From an uncultured Eubacteriales bacterium (GTDB lineage Bacteria > Bacillota > Clostridia > Oscillospirales > QAMX01), in NCBI GenBank assembly GCA_934546935.1, contig CAKTEH010000010.1, positions 9,694-73,693 on the forward strand: a DNA stretch of 64,000 bases, in the 5' to 3' direction. Shown here in pieces: positions 32,835 through 42,413 of this stretch; position 1 is the first letter of the stretch, and each line of letters opens with the position of its first letter. A program made the translations under genes and the position numbers. The notes beneath the pieces are model-generated. The model was not told the origin of the DNA. It did not search any database and saw only the letters and a list, made by a program, of their open reading frames with translations.

Positions 32835-34829
32835 ATGGCGTTAAAATGGTTCTGGTACAAGGTTGTGTATTCTGTGCGTATAAATTTCAGAAAAGTGAAT
32901 TTTCAAAAACACCCGTTTATTGTTGCTGCAGTATCTGTATTGCTTTCTATGTCCCTGCTTTTATGGGCGATGCAGTTGATTCATTTACAGGATGCGGCAG
33001 CGGCATTTATCTGGATATTTACACATCCGTTAGCTTCGTTGTGCACCATATTTCTAACGGGCCTGGTAATGGCCGGCGTGTATGCGCTTACCAAACGCCT
33101 TTGGGCAGGATATTTGCTTCCAGGCTTGTTTTGCCTGCTGTTGGCGTTTGTCAACTACTTTAAATGTGCAATTAACAGCGCGCCGCTTCTTTTAAGCGAT
33201 TTTACGATGGCAAGACAGCTTTTGGAGATCAGCGGGTATGCAAAATCACGGCTCGTCTTTTCATTCGAATCGGTCCTGGCTATTGCTGTTGTTGTTTTTA
33301 CCTTGGCTGGCCTGATTTTTGTGGATTTGACAGTTAAAAAGGGTATCACCCGCCGCGGCCGTATTGCTTGGCTGTGTGTAACGTTGGCTGTGTTCCTGTT
33401 TGTGTTGTTTACTCCGGCTTTTACTGCATTCAGCGCCAATATCAGTTCGGCGCAGCTGACGCAGGAAGAACGCAATGATGCTTTTGGTGTGTTATATGGG
33501 CTTTATTGTGCTTATGCATCGGTGCAGTCCAATGCAGTTGATTACAGTAAAGACGATATTGATGCTCTTCTTGGGTCTGAGCAGCAGGCGGATGCGCAGG
33601 AGCCGGAAAAAGCTCCAGATTCTGAACAAAATAATGGACAGGCTGCCGAGGGGGATGCACCTGATGTGTCTGAGGCGGAACCGGTAATCCCGAATGTCAT
33701 TTTCGTCATGTCAGAAAGTTTTTTTGATATTACCCGGCTTCCAAACCTTACGTTTTCCGAAGACCCGCTTGCCAACTATCATGCGTTGGCGGAAGACTAT
33801 ACTTCCGGCCCTTTTATGACCCCGGCCTACTGTGGAGGTACGGCTTATGTGGAAATGGAAGTTCTGACAGGCCTGACCAGCTTCCTGCTCAAAGAAAATG
33901 ATACCTTGACGGCGTTCCCCACAAACGTCTATGCCCAACTTCCAACGGTGCAGGGGGTCTTTGCCGGCCATGGTTATGATACGGTCTTCTTTCATTCCCA
34001 TACCAATGCTCTGTATAACCGTGATCCAATTTACAATGCTATGGGTTTTGACCAGGTCCTGTTTTCGGACGCCTGTGCTCCGGATGCGGAAATGAAAGGC
34101 GGTTATGTGTCCGACAAAGCTTTTGCGGAAAAGATCATCTCTTTGTATCAACAGCGCGACAAAGATGTTCCCCTCTTTATGCTCAATGTTTCCATGGAAA
34201 ACCACCAGCCTTATACCGCCAATAAATACACGGAGCATTCGGGGATAGATGCGAGCAGCCCGTATCTGAACGAGGAAGATCTGGCAATCTTGGATTCTTA
34301 TGTAATGGGCGTGCATGATGCGGATGCCTCTCTGGGAATGTTGGTGGATTATTTTTCTACAGTCGATGAACCGGTTATGCTCGTGTTTTGGGGCGATCAC
34401 CTTCCAAATCTAAATCTTTCCGATGGAACTTCGATTTTCACCAAACTTGGTTATGCCAGTGATGTGATGACGACCGACTGGGGCCCGGAGGAGCTGGCCC
34501 AGATGCTTTCCACGGAGTATTTGATCTGGACGAACTATGAAGAAGATGACGAAATCCAGCCTGATCATACGGAAAGCTGTACTTTCCTTGGCGTACATGT
34601 GTTACAGCGTATAGGTTTGGAGCTGAATTCATATTTTTCCTGGCTTGAACAGAATGTGATGCCTTATATGATCATTTACCGCGCCCGGCTGTTTGTTGAT
34701 GCTGAAGGAAAACCTTATCGGGATATTCCGGAAGATTATCAGCAAATGATGGACGCTTACCGGCTGATGGTTTATGATCTTGTATACGGGGAACGCAGGA
34801 TTACCCAGGATGACGTGCTAAAGGAATGA
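32835..34829 (+). CDS. LTA synthase-like membrane sulfatase (phosphoglycerol transferase family)
   Basis: About 664 residues. Four to five N-terminal membrane helices (first 200 residues) precede an extracellular sulfatase/alkaline-phosphatase-fold domain. Visible catalytic elements are the ESFFD segment (Glu and metal site), a threonine in CGGTAYVEMEVLTG in the place of the LtaS catalytic Thr, NVSMENHQPY, and WGDHLPNL. The family polymerises or transfers glycerol phosphate on the cell surface. A linker rich in Glu/Asp/Ala (about 250-290) joins the parts. Starts at 32772, 32805 and 32835 are possible; none has a good ribosome site, so the N-terminus is uncertain. Confidence 0.85.
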   Translation: MALKWFWYKVVYSVRINFRKVNFQKHPFIVAAVSVLLSMSLLLWAMQLIHLQDAAAAFIWIFTHPLASLCTIFLTGLVMAGVYALTKRLWAGYLLPGLFCLLLAFVNYFKCAINSAPLLLSDFTMARQLLEISGYAKSRLVFSFESVLAIAVVVFTLAGLIFVDLTVKKGITRRGRIAWLCVTLAVFLFVLFTPAFTAFSANISSAQLTQEERNDAFGVLYGLYCAYASVQSNAVDYSKDDIDALLGSEQQADAQEPEKAPDSEQNNGQAAEGDAPDVSEAEPVIPNVIFVMSESFFDITRLPNLTFSEDPLANYHALAEDYTSGPFMTPAYCGGTAYVEMEVLTGLTSFLLKENDTLTAFPTNVYAQLPTVQGVFAGHGYDTVFFHSHTNALYNRDPIYNAMGFDQVLFSDACAPDAEMKGGYVSDKAFAEKIISLYQQRDKDVPLFMLNVSMENHQPYTANKYTEHSGIDASSPYLNEEDLAILDSYVMGVHDADASLGMLVDYFSTVDEPVMLVFWGDHLPNLNLSDGTSIFTKLGYASDVMTTDWGPEELAQMLSTEYLIWTNYEEDDEIQPDHTESCTFLGVHVLQRIGLELNSYFSWLEQNVMPYMIIYRARLFVDAEGKPYRDIPEDYQQMMDAYRLMVYDLVYGERRITQDDVLKE

Positions 34830-34906
34830 TTTTATTTCTTTTCCACTGTAGTTTTGGGCCGAAAGGCGGTTATTTATATTTATAAGTTTGCATGAAGGAG
34901 ACAGTT

Positions 34907-36013
34907 ATGCCGCGGAAAGTCCTCTATGCTGCCGATAGTTTTGAACATTTATTGGAATACCATCTCCCCTATTTGGCAGAGCTGTCTGAGAAAGGGTTGG
35001 AAATTCATGCTGCTGCTTCCGGCGTGCAGCATGCCTGCCCTTACATATCGCGCAGCTTCAGCCTGCCTTGTACCGGATCCGGAATATCCTATGAAAACTT
35101 TTCGATTATACGGTCATTAATCCCGATTATCCGGAATGAGGCATATGATTTAATTGTTCTAAATGGAAATTGGGTTTCTCATCTGGTACGCAGTGCCCTT
35201 CTGTTTTTGACGCCTCCACGACCTTACGTTGTTCATATTGTGGATGGATATCCGGTTGAAAAAGACAGTAGCTCTTTTACGAAGTTCAAGCTGCTGTTAA
35301 TGGAAAAGGCGCTGTGCTGTGTTACAGATGAAATCCTTGCGCTGAATCCGGAAGACTATTCGTTTGCGAAACGTTTCAAGCTTTTCCGCAACAAATTATA
35401 TGGATTCCCGGGGCTGGGGCTTGACTTGGCGGCCTACCATCCGGCCAGTACAGAGGAGAAGAACGAAGCGCGGTATATGCTGGGGATTCCGGAGTCTGCC
35501 TTTATGCTGTTGTATATTGCGGATTTTACCGAACGTACAAACCAGGAGATGCTGCTGCAGGCAATGCGATTTCTTCCGCGGGATATTTATCTTTATCTTC
35601 CTGGAGAAGGGCCATTGTTAGAAAGCTGCCGTGAAAAGGCGGAGAGTCTTGGCGTCCTGCCTCAAATTGGATTCCCGGGGATCCAACGTAACTGGCGTTT
35701 GTGCTGTCAGGCGGCGGATGTCGCAATTTCCGCCGCGATACAGGAATCGCTCCCCCTCCCTCTGGTAGCCGCGCTGGCCAGCGGCCTGCCAATTGTCGCT
35801 TCGGATATCAAAGGCAACCGAGGCTTGGTTCGCGACGGGATCAACGGATATTTGTATCCTGCGGATAATGCATATAAATTTGCAGAAAAAATCATTCGGA
35901 TTTATGCCGACCGTGAGTTACAGGAAAACCTGGGCCAGTTGAATTCTGCGTTTTTGGAGCCTTATGCACTTGAATCCGTTCAGGCAGGAATTATGAACGC
36001 GCTACTGTTTTAA
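34907..36013 (+). CDS. Glycosyltransferase, GT-B fold (family 4-like)
   Basis: 368 residues with two Rossmann halves. The C-terminal half shows the donor-binding region YLPGEGPLLESCREKAESLG and the EX7E-type segment QESLPLPLVAALASGLPIVA near 280-300. It likely transfers a sugar from a nucleotide donor to a cell-wall or exopolysaccharide precursor in the cytosol. The ATG at 34907 follows AAGGAGA; an alternative at 34892 overlaps that site. It follows the LTA-synthase-like gene by 77 bp, suggesting an envelope-related pair. Confidence 0.85.
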   Translation: MPRKVLYAADSFEHLLEYHLPYLAELSEKGLEIHAAASGVQHACPYISRSFSLPCTGSGISYENFSIIRSLIPIIRNEAYDLIVLNGNWVSHLVRSALLFLTPPRPYVVHIVDGYPVEKDSSSFTKFKLLLMEKALCCVTDEILALNPEDYSFAKRFKLFRNKLYGFPGLGLDLAAYHPASTEEKNEARYMLGIPESAFMLLYIADFTERTNQEMLLQAMRFLPRDIYLYLPGEGPLLESCREKAESLGVLPQIGFPGIQRNWRLCCQAADVAISAAIQESLPLPLVAALASGLPIVASDIKGNRGLVRDGINGYLYPADNAYKFAEKIIRIYADRELQENLGQLNSAFLEPYALESVQAGIMNALLF

Positions 36014-36157
36014 ATGCCACCGCTGTCAAGATATGCGCTATCAAGAAACGTTAACGGGTACAGCTGTTCAAACGATTTTGCCGTTTTTTATAGAATACAT
36101 TTTTGTATGATTGAGTGCCCACCTAACGGACATATCTGAATTGGAAGAGGTGTTTTT

Positions 36158-36550
36158 GTGGAGAAGTACCCGGTTACAGAGAAAGATAAAGAACTTATAA
36201 AAACTGGATTCCAAGTTTTAAAAGATAATTTTGATGATGGTGTTTATAATCATACGGTTGGCTGTGCAGTTCTGTGCAAAAGCGGAAATATATATAAAGG
36301 TATAAACTGTGATGGTAATCACGGTTCTTGTGCCGAATATATCACCATGGGTATTGCAATTTCAAATGGGGAACGTGAATTTGATACCATTGTTGCCGTC
36401 CATGAGAGATACCGTAATTATGTTATTCCACCTTGCGGGAATTGCAGGCAAATGCTGTTTGAATATTGTCCCGATATAAAAGTGATTGTAAACGATGAGA
36501 ATGGAAACCTGATTAAGGTTAAAGCAAGAGATTTGCTGCCTTTTGCTTGA
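36158..36550 (+). CDS. Cytidine deaminase-family protein
   Basis: 130 residues with the zinc motifs SCAEY (Cys58, Glu60) and PPCGNCRQ (Cys93, Cys96). These belong to the cytidine/blasticidin-S deaminase family. Cytidine deaminase would salvage cytidine to uridine; the divergent spacing and N-terminus also fit blasticidin-type deaminases. It starts at a GTG after AAGAGGTG. The coding sequence is visibly more AT-rich than its neighbours and stands alone, which points to horizontal acquisition. Confidence 0.85.
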   Translation: MEKYPVTEKDKELIKTGFQVLKDNFDDGVYNHTVGCAVLCKSGNIYKGINCDGNHGSCAEYITMGIAISNGEREFDTIVAVHERYRNYVIPPCGNCRQMLFEYCPDIKVIVNDENGNLIKVKARDLLPFA

Positions 36551-36703
36551 GATCCGGTAATCTGCTGATTTTAATTTGACGAATAAGCTTCAAAACCGCA
36601 TTTCTGTATACTTTGGTGTATGTTGTGCGGCATGTGGTTTTCTATGCCATACCCAAGATTCTTCTGCAATGGGATGTTGGGTGTCGTTTTACCATTGTAA
36701 GAT

Positions 36704-36748
36704 AATAAAGCCTCCCTAAAATTTTTAATTTAGGGAGGCTATTATTTT
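36704..36748. terminator. Bidirectional terminator
   Basis: AGCCTCCCTAAA (36709-36720) and TTTAGGGAGGCT (36729-36740) form a perfect 12-bp stem with A/T-rich flanks. It separates the deaminase from the convergent topoisomerase operon. Confidence 0.9.
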
Positions 36749-36808
36749 ATAAAAGACAGCAGTGTTTTTATTGCGCAGGTATTTATGCAGCAACAGCAAA
36801 GTCCTGCC

Positions 36809-39034
36809 CTATTCCAACTCCAGCTGCAGCTGACGGTCGCGCGCGTCTCCGGGCAGCAATTTTGCGCCAGCCGCAGGCAGTGCCTTGGTGCGGTATCGTT
36901 TTGCATCCGCAATACCTGCTTGTTCCAGTAAACAGGCATATTCAACACGTTGAGTGGTTTTTAACACTACGGCATTTACACCGATGGTATCCCTGGTGGA
37001 TTTTGGCGCCAACATAGCGGTACTGAGTACGAGCATCCGGTCCGCGCTGGTATAGACAGCCAATTCCGTTTCTTCCCGGATAGCGAAGCAGGCAACAAGT
37101 GGGGATTTATTGCTGTAAGCGCCAGTAAGGCGCTTCCGATTGGTTTTTGTCTCAAAAAGGCTTTGCAGAATACGGGCGGCTTTTCCATTTTCAAAAATAT
37201 AAATTAAGGATCCTGCATAATCTCCTGGAAGGAATGCAAAAATCGGAATCTCCCCTTCCTCCATCCCCAGTTTTGCAGGCAAATAATCCCCCAGTACGCT
37301 GGCTTTTGTATCTTCATAGTCAGAAATTCGGGATTTGTATGCTTGACAGAGATTCGTCAGGAAAATGATTTCATCACTGTTTTTTGCTTCCAAATGTTGG
37401 CAGATCCTATCGCCTTCTTTAAGCTTATGCTCTCCGCTCATGCGCAGGGACTGAGGTGTGATTTTCTTAAAATACCCCTCGCGGGAAAGGAAAAGGTGCA
37501 CATTATAATCCGGAACTTGTTCAAGCTCCTGCTGCGCTTCCTCAATTTCATCTTCTGCGATCAATGTTGTACGGCGGGGCTGGGCGTATTTGCGTATGAT
37601 TGTGTTGAGATCCTGAATGATAACGCTGCGCAGCTTCTTTTCGCTTCCGGCCAATGCTTTGAGATCTTCAATTTCCTTTTCCAGCTCGTCAACCTCGCCG
37701 GTCCGGCGCAGGATGTATTCTTTATTGATATTGCGCAGCCGGATTTCTGCAACAAATTCTGCCTGCCGCTCATCAATCCCGAAACCGATCATCAGATTCG
37801 GAATAACCTCGTTTTCTTCCGCTGTATTCCGGATAATTTCAATCGCACGGTCTATATCCAAGAGGATTTTAGAAAGGCCTTTCAGCAGATGAAGGCGCTC
37901 TGCTTTTTTCCCAAGGGCAAAACGGGTTTTACGACGGATACATTCCGCACGCCACTGTATCCACTCATTTAAAAGCGCCCTTACGCCTAAAACTACAGGT
38001 GTTCCGGAAATCAGGACATTGAAATTACAGGAAAAACTGTCCTCAAGCGGCGTGATTTTGAAAAGTTTCTGCATCAGTTTTTCTGGATCGACACCGCGCT
38101 TCAGGTCAATCGCTATTTTCAGGCCGGACAGGTCGGTTTCATCGCGCATGTCGGAAATTTCGCGAATACGCCCGGCTTTAATCAGCTCGGCAGCTTTATC
38201 CATTATCGCCTCTACGGATGTCGTATAGGGGATCTCATAGATTTCGATCAGGTTCTCCTTTGGCTCGTATCGCCATTTCGCGCGTACACGGAAGGAACCG
38301 CGTCCGGTTTCATAAATCCGCTCCATAGTGGCACGATTATACACAAGCTCCCCCCCGGTAGGAAAATCCGGAGCGGTTAAGGATGTAAGCAGGTCGTGCT
38401 GCGGGTTTTTTATCAATTCTATAGTTGTCCGGCAGACTTCTTCCAAGTTAAAACCACAAAAGGAGCTTGCCATACCGACGGCAATACCCTGGTTTGGATT
38501 AACCAAGATATTAGGAAAAGCAGTCGGCAGGAGTGTCGGCTCGGTCAGTGTATTGTCATAATTGGGCACAAAGTCGACCGGATCGGCGTCAATATCCCGG
38601 AAAATTTCCTCGGTAATAGCTGCAAGTTTTGCTTCAGTATATCGGGATGCCGCATAGGCCATATCACGGGAATAAAAACGTCCAAAATTCCCTTTGGATT
38701 CTATAAAGGGATGCAAAAGAGCGCCGTTCCCCTCGGAAAGGCGTACCATGGTTTCATAAATTGGGATATCGCCGTGAGGGTTAAGCTTCATGGTTTGGCC
38801 AACTATATTGGCAGATTTGGTTAATTTACCACGCAGCAGCCCCATAGTATACATTGTATACAGTAATTTGCGGTGCGAAGGTTTAAAACCGTCAATCTCC
38901 GGGATTGCACGTGAAACAATAACGCTCATCGCATAAGGCATATAATTGGTTGTCAGGGTCTGTGTAATCCCCTGTTCGTCAATAATCGCCTGCACAAGCT
39001 CGATTTCGGTTTTTTTCTTTTTTCTGGGAGGCAT
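36809..39034 (-). CDS. Type II DNA topoisomerase subunit A (ParC/GyrA paralogue, divergent)
   Basis: 741 residues: winged-helix and tower domains with the catalytic Tyr132 (ASRYTEAKL), a coiled-coil arm, and a C-terminal beta-pinwheel from about residue 500. The gyrase-specific box QRRGGKG is absent, so it should act as a decatenase of the topoisomerase IV kind. In the quinolone-contact helix (NPHGDIPIYETMVRL) the position equal to E. coli GyrA Ser83 is Ile90 and Asp87 is Glu94. The Lys/Arg-rich start (MPPRKKKKTE) is unusual. It follows the B subunit in one operon. Confidence 0.88.
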   Translation of the reverse strand: MPPRKKKKTEIELVQAIIDEQGITQTLTTNYMPYAMSVIVSRAIPEIDGFKPSHRKLLYTMYTMGLLRGKLTKSANIVGQTMKLNPHGDIPIYETMVRLSEGNGALLHPFIESKGNFGRFYSRDMAYAASRYTEAKLAAITEEIFRDIDADPVDFVPNYDNTLTEPTLLPTAFPNILVNPNQGIAVGMASSFCGFNLEEVCRTTIELIKNPQHDLLTSLTAPDFPTGGELVYNRATMERIYETGRGSFRVRAKWRYEPKENLIEIYEIPYTTSVEAIMDKAAELIKAGRIREISDMRDETDLSGLKIAIDLKRGVDPEKLMQKLFKITPLEDSFSCNFNVLISGTPVVLGVRALLNEWIQWRAECIRRKTRFALGKKAERLHLLKGLSKILLDIDRAIEIIRNTAEENEVIPNLMIGFGIDERQAEFVAEIRLRNINKEYILRRTGEVDELEKEIEDLKALAGSEKKLRSVIIQDLNTIIRKYAQPRRTTLIAEDEIEEAQQELEQVPDYNVHLFLSREGYFKKITPQSLRMSGEHKLKEGDRICQHLEAKNSDEIIFLTNLCQAYKSRISDYEDTKASVLGDYLPAKLGMEEGEIPIFAFLPGDYAGSLIYIFENGKAARILQSLFETKTNRKRLTGAYSNKSPLVACFAIREETELAVYTSADRMLVLSTAMLAPKSTRDTIGVNAVVLKTTQRVEYACLLEQAGIADAKRYRTKALPAAGAKLLPGDARDRQLQLELE

Positions 39035-39110
39035 TTTTTCACCTTTTACATTTTGTTGTAGAAAACAGGGCCAGTTTTTCAGACCGGCATGATTTTATCA
39101 TCAGAGGAAA

Positions 39111-41090
39111 TCAGGATATGTCTGCAAGATCAAGATAGATTGAACCGTTTTCCGCAATATATTCTTTTCGCCCAGCCAAGTTGTCCCCCAGAAGCAAGTC
39201 GAAAATTTCAGCTGTGCGCAGCACATCCTCCGGCATTATCCGGATCAGGCGGCGTGATGCGGGGTTCATTGTCGTTTTCCACATCATTTCTGGTTCATTT
39301 TCGCCAAGCCCTTTAGACCGGGACAGCGTATACCGCTTACCCTCCAGCGTCTTTAGGATTTCCGTTTTTTCCCGTTCATTATAGGCGAAATATGTTTCAT
39401 CTTTGGCTATGATTTCAAACAAGGGGCTTTCTGCGATATAGACAAATCCTTTTTCAATCAGAGATGGTACAAGCCGGTAAAGCATGGCAAGGATCAATGT
39501 ACGGATTTGGAAGCCGTCGACATCCGCATCGGTGCAGATAATGACTTTATTCCAGCGCAGAGCGTCAATATCAAAGTTTGAAAGATCCTTGGCATGTTTT
39601 TTTGTTTCCACTCCACAACCCAGGACTTTAATCAGGTCAGTAATGATCTCGTTTTTAAAAATTTTATCAAAATCTGACTTTAAGCAGTTTAAAATTTTTC
39701 CGCGGACCGGGATAATCGCCTGGAATTCTGCGTCGCGACCCAGCTTGCAGGAACCCAGTGCAGAGTCGCCTTCCACGATATAAAGCTCCCGGCGGTTCAC
39801 ATCACGCGTACGGCAGTCTACAAATTTTTGTACGCGGTTGGAAATATCGACGCTGCCGGCCAGCTTCTTCTTCAAATTTTGCCGTGTGCTTTCCGCCTGT
39901 TCCCGGCTGCGCTTGTTAACCAGAACCTGCGCAGCAATTTTATCTGCGTCGGTACGGTTTTCAATGAAATATACTTCCAGCTGCGCACGAAAGAACTCTG
40001 TCATGGCATCTTGGATAAACTTATTTGTAATCGCTTTTTTCGTCTGGTTTTCATAGGACGTCTGTGTTGAAAAACAGTTGGTAACAATAACGAGACAATC
40101 GAAAACGTCAGCGGCACTGATGCGGCTTTCCCCTTTGTTATACTTGCCGTTTTGCCGCATATAAGCATCAATGGCGTAGACAAAGCCATTTTTTACAGCT
40201 GTTGCCGGTGCGCCGCCATACTCAAGCCAAGAAGAGTTATGGTAATATTCTGCCATAGAAACGGTATTGGAAAAACAGAATGCGGCGTTGATCAGCAGTT
40301 TATATTCCGGACGGTCTGCACGGTCTCGCCCGCGCCGTTGCGCACTGATTGAGCGGATCGGTGTAAGTCCATTTTCCCCCACGGTTTCCGCAATATAGTC
40401 GCTGATTCCGTTTTCATAGAGGAATTCGGTTTTTTCAAATTTTCCAGGCGCTATCTCATTGCGGAACACAAACTTCAGCCCGGCGTTTACGACCGCCTGC
40501 CGCCGGAGAATATCGGTATAGTATTCGACCGGAATGTTGATATCAGTAAAAACCTCCAGGTCCGGAAGCCAATGGTGTATAGTCCCAGTACGTTTCGTTG
40601 CCGCCGGTTCCTTCCCCATTTTCCCGACAAGAGCGCCTTTTTCAAAGTGCAGGGAATATTTATATCCGTCGCGCCAGACGGTTACATCCATATATGCGGA
40701 AGAATATTGCGTAGCGCAGGCGCCAAGCCCGTTGAGGCCGAGGGAAAATTCATAGTTTTCCCCGGTATCATTATTGTATTTCCCCCCCGCATACAGTTCG
40801 CAAAAAATGAGCTCCCAGTTATAGCGCTTTTCCCGCTCATTATAATCAACGGGCATACCTCGGCCGAAATCTTCCACTTCAATGGAATGGTCAAGGTAGC
40901 GGGTTATATGAATTACTTTTCCGTAGCCTTCCCGCGCTTCATCGATGGAATTGGAAAGAATCTCAAAAACCGCGTGTTCGCAGCCTTCAAGGCCATCAGA
41001 ACCAAAAATGACAGCCGGCCTTTTTCGTACCCGGTCCGGCCCTTTTAATGCACTGATACTCTCATTATCGTATTTTGCTTTTGTCGCCAT
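39111..41090 (-). CDS. Type II DNA topoisomerase subunit B (ParE/GyrB paralogue, divergent)
   Basis: 659 residues: GHKL ATPase (EILSNSIDEA, DFGRGMPV; the ATP-lid motif reads GLNGLGA rather than GLHGVGA), a transducer domain, and a Toprim domain (IVEGDSALG; ICTDADVDGF). It lacks the insert of Gram-negative GyrB. These differences mark a separate clostridial paralogue, distinct from the normal gyrase that must lie elsewhere in the genome. The ATG at 41090 follows AGAGGA. It is the first gene of a two-gene operon with the A subunit. Confidence 0.88.
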   Translation of the reverse strand: MATKAKYDNESISALKGPDRVRKRPAVIFGSDGLEGCEHAVFEILSNSIDEAREGYGKVIHITRYLDHSIEVEDFGRGMPVDYNEREKRYNWELIFCELYAGGKYNNDTGENYEFSLGLNGLGACATQYSSAYMDVTVWRDGYKYSLHFEKGALVGKMGKEPAATKRTGTIHHWLPDLEVFTDINIPVEYYTDILRRQAVVNAGLKFVFRNEIAPGKFEKTEFLYENGISDYIAETVGENGLTPIRSISAQRRGRDRADRPEYKLLINAAFCFSNTVSMAEYYHNSSWLEYGGAPATAVKNGFVYAIDAYMRQNGKYNKGESRISAADVFDCLVIVTNCFSTQTSYENQTKKAITNKFIQDAMTEFFRAQLEVYFIENRTDADKIAAQVLVNKRSREQAESTRQNLKKKLAGSVDISNRVQKFVDCRTRDVNRRELYIVEGDSALGSCKLGRDAEFQAIIPVRGKILNCLKSDFDKIFKNEIITDLIKVLGCGVETKKHAKDLSNFDIDALRWNKVIICTDADVDGFQIRTLILAMLYRLVPSLIEKGFVYIAESPLFEIIAKDETYFAYNEREKTEILKTLEGKRYTLSRSKGLGENEPEMMWKTTMNPASRRLIRIMPEDVLRTAEIFDLLLGDNLAGRKEYIAENGSIYLDLADIS

Positions 41091-41140
41091 TTATATCCTC
41101 TTTACTGAAATGGTTGAAATTTGGAACTTTAAACCAATAC

Positions 41141-41169
41141 ATTATATCTCAATTTTGCAAATCTGTCAA
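41141..41169 (-). promoter_or_regulatory. Consensus promoter of the topoisomerase operon
   Basis: TTGACA and TATAAT on the minus strand separated by 17 bp, a perfect consensus. Confidence 0.85.
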
Positions 41170-41227
41170 GGCTCTCAAACTTTTCCTTGTTTTTCCGTAT
41201 TTTTTTGCAGTCCGATCCGGTGAAGGC

Positions 41228-41542
41228 TCAGAGCTTTTTTATCAGTTTTACCCGCAGAGGCCTTCCCGTCAAAAACTCAGCGTACGTATCCATCGTACTG
41301 CGGGGGTGCGGGTAAATATCTTTCCCGGGTTCCACCGGTTCATCAATTTTGTACAAATATCCGGGGTGTATGCCGTTATGTTGAATTTTTCCAGCGTCAT
41401 TATATTCCAAGCTCGTGGGTTTATGGGAAAACGCTTCAGCAAGTTCCCTCCAGGGTGTAATCGTACTGCCTTCCTTTAATATAGTGAAGGATTTATTAGA
41501 ACCATGGTACCATACTGTACCAGCATTATATTGAAATTTCAT
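41228..41542 (-). CDS. Small protein of unknown function, ADP-ribosyltransferase-like appearance (104 aa)
   Basis: 104 residues from the ATG at 41542 (after GGAGG). It has a N-terminal WYHGSN segment and a central GYLYKIDEPVEPGKDIYPHP stretch. A YHGSN-like start followed by a short beta-rich fold vaguely recalls small ADP-ribosyltransferases of the Arr type, but catalytic residues cannot be matched with confidence. It lies between the topoisomerase promoter and a divergent ABC ATPase gene. I would treat it as a conserved hypothetical protein. Confidence 0.6.
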   Translation of the reverse strand: MKFQYNAGTVWYHGSNKSFTILKEGSTITPWRELAEAFSHKPTSLEYNDAGKIQHNGIHPGYLYKIDEPVEPGKDIYPHPRSTMDTYAEFLTGRPLRVKLIKKL

Positions 41543-41646
41543 GTTCAACCTCCATGTATTTTTAAAGATGTTGGGTTTGAACTGTCTTTTTCTGTATGAA
41601 ACTGTATTTGCTGGGAAAGAATAGGAAAAAAGGAGGAATAAAGAGC

Positions 41647-42333
41647 ATGATTAAGATAAAATCCGTTTCTAAAACCTATCCAAACGGAGTGCAGGCGCTT
41701 GACTGCGTATCACTTAGCATACTGGATGGAGAATTTGTCAGTATAATTGGGCGTTCCGGCTCAGGAAAATCTACATTAATGAATATTATCGGATGTCTGG
41801 ATAAACCGACGCAGGGCGATTATGAGATTGACGGGATCCATGTTCAGGAATTAAATGCTTCAAGCCGGGCAAAGCTTCGAAACCGAATGATAGGTTTTAT
41901 TTTCCAGGGGTTTAACCTTTCTGCGAAAATGACAGCTTATGAGAATGTAGAACTTCCGCTATTGTTTCGCGGCCTTCCGGCGGCACAGCGACGGGAAGTG
42001 GTATATTCCGCGCTGGAACGTGTTGGGCTGGCCGCACGTGCACAGCATTTCCCGGGCGAGCTTTCCGGCGGACAGCAGCAGAGAGTTGCCATCGCGCGCG
42101 CCATTGCTGCCAGCCCGCCGGTTATTTTGGCGGATGAGCCAACAGGAAGCTTGGACAAAACTTCCGGCAATAGATGCATTGAACTGCTGCATGCGCTCAA
42201 TGCCGAAGGGCATACGCTGATTTTGATTACGCATGACCCGGATTTTACCTGCGGATCCCACCGCACTTTCCATTTGGATGATGGCCACTTGTGGGAAGAA
42301 ACGCAGAAACTTTCAGTTGAGCAAAGCAGCTAA
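41647..42333 (+). CDS. Orphan ABC transporter ATPase (MacB/LolD type)
   Basis: 228 residues with Walker A GRSGSGKST (about 35-43), Q-loop FIFQGFNL, signature LSGGQQQRVAIARA, Walker B VILADEPTGSLD and H-loop LITHDP. It fits the MacB/LolD/FtsE class that works with FtsX-like permeases. No permease is encoded next to it; the gene ends 20 bp before the ftsH terminator. It may serve a permease elsewhere or be the remnant of an exporter operon. The ATG at 41647 follows AGGAGG. Confidence 0.9.
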   Translation: MIKIKSVSKTYPNGVQALDCVSLSILDGEFVSIIGRSGSGKSTLMNIIGCLDKPTQGDYEIDGIHVQELNASSRAKLRNRMIGFIFQGFNLSAKMTAYENVELPLLFRGLPAAQRREVVYSALERVGLAARAQHFPGELSGGQQQRVAIARAIAASPPVILADEPTGSLDKTSGNRCIELLHALNAEGHTLILITHDPDFTCGSHRTFHLDDGHLWEETQKLSVEQSS

Positions 42334-42355
42334 AATTTAAAACGGCTGTTGTTGA

Positions 42356-42393
42356 AAAAGGCGCCCCTGATGCGAGTATGACATCAGGGGCAC
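42356..42393 (-). terminator. Terminator of the gdpP-to-ftsH operon
   Basis: On the minus strand GTGCCCCTGATG pairs with CATCAGGGGCGC around a 9-nt loop, followed by CTTTTTC. Confidence 0.85.
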
Positions 42394-42413
42394 TTAATAT
42401 ACATTCAGCGTTT

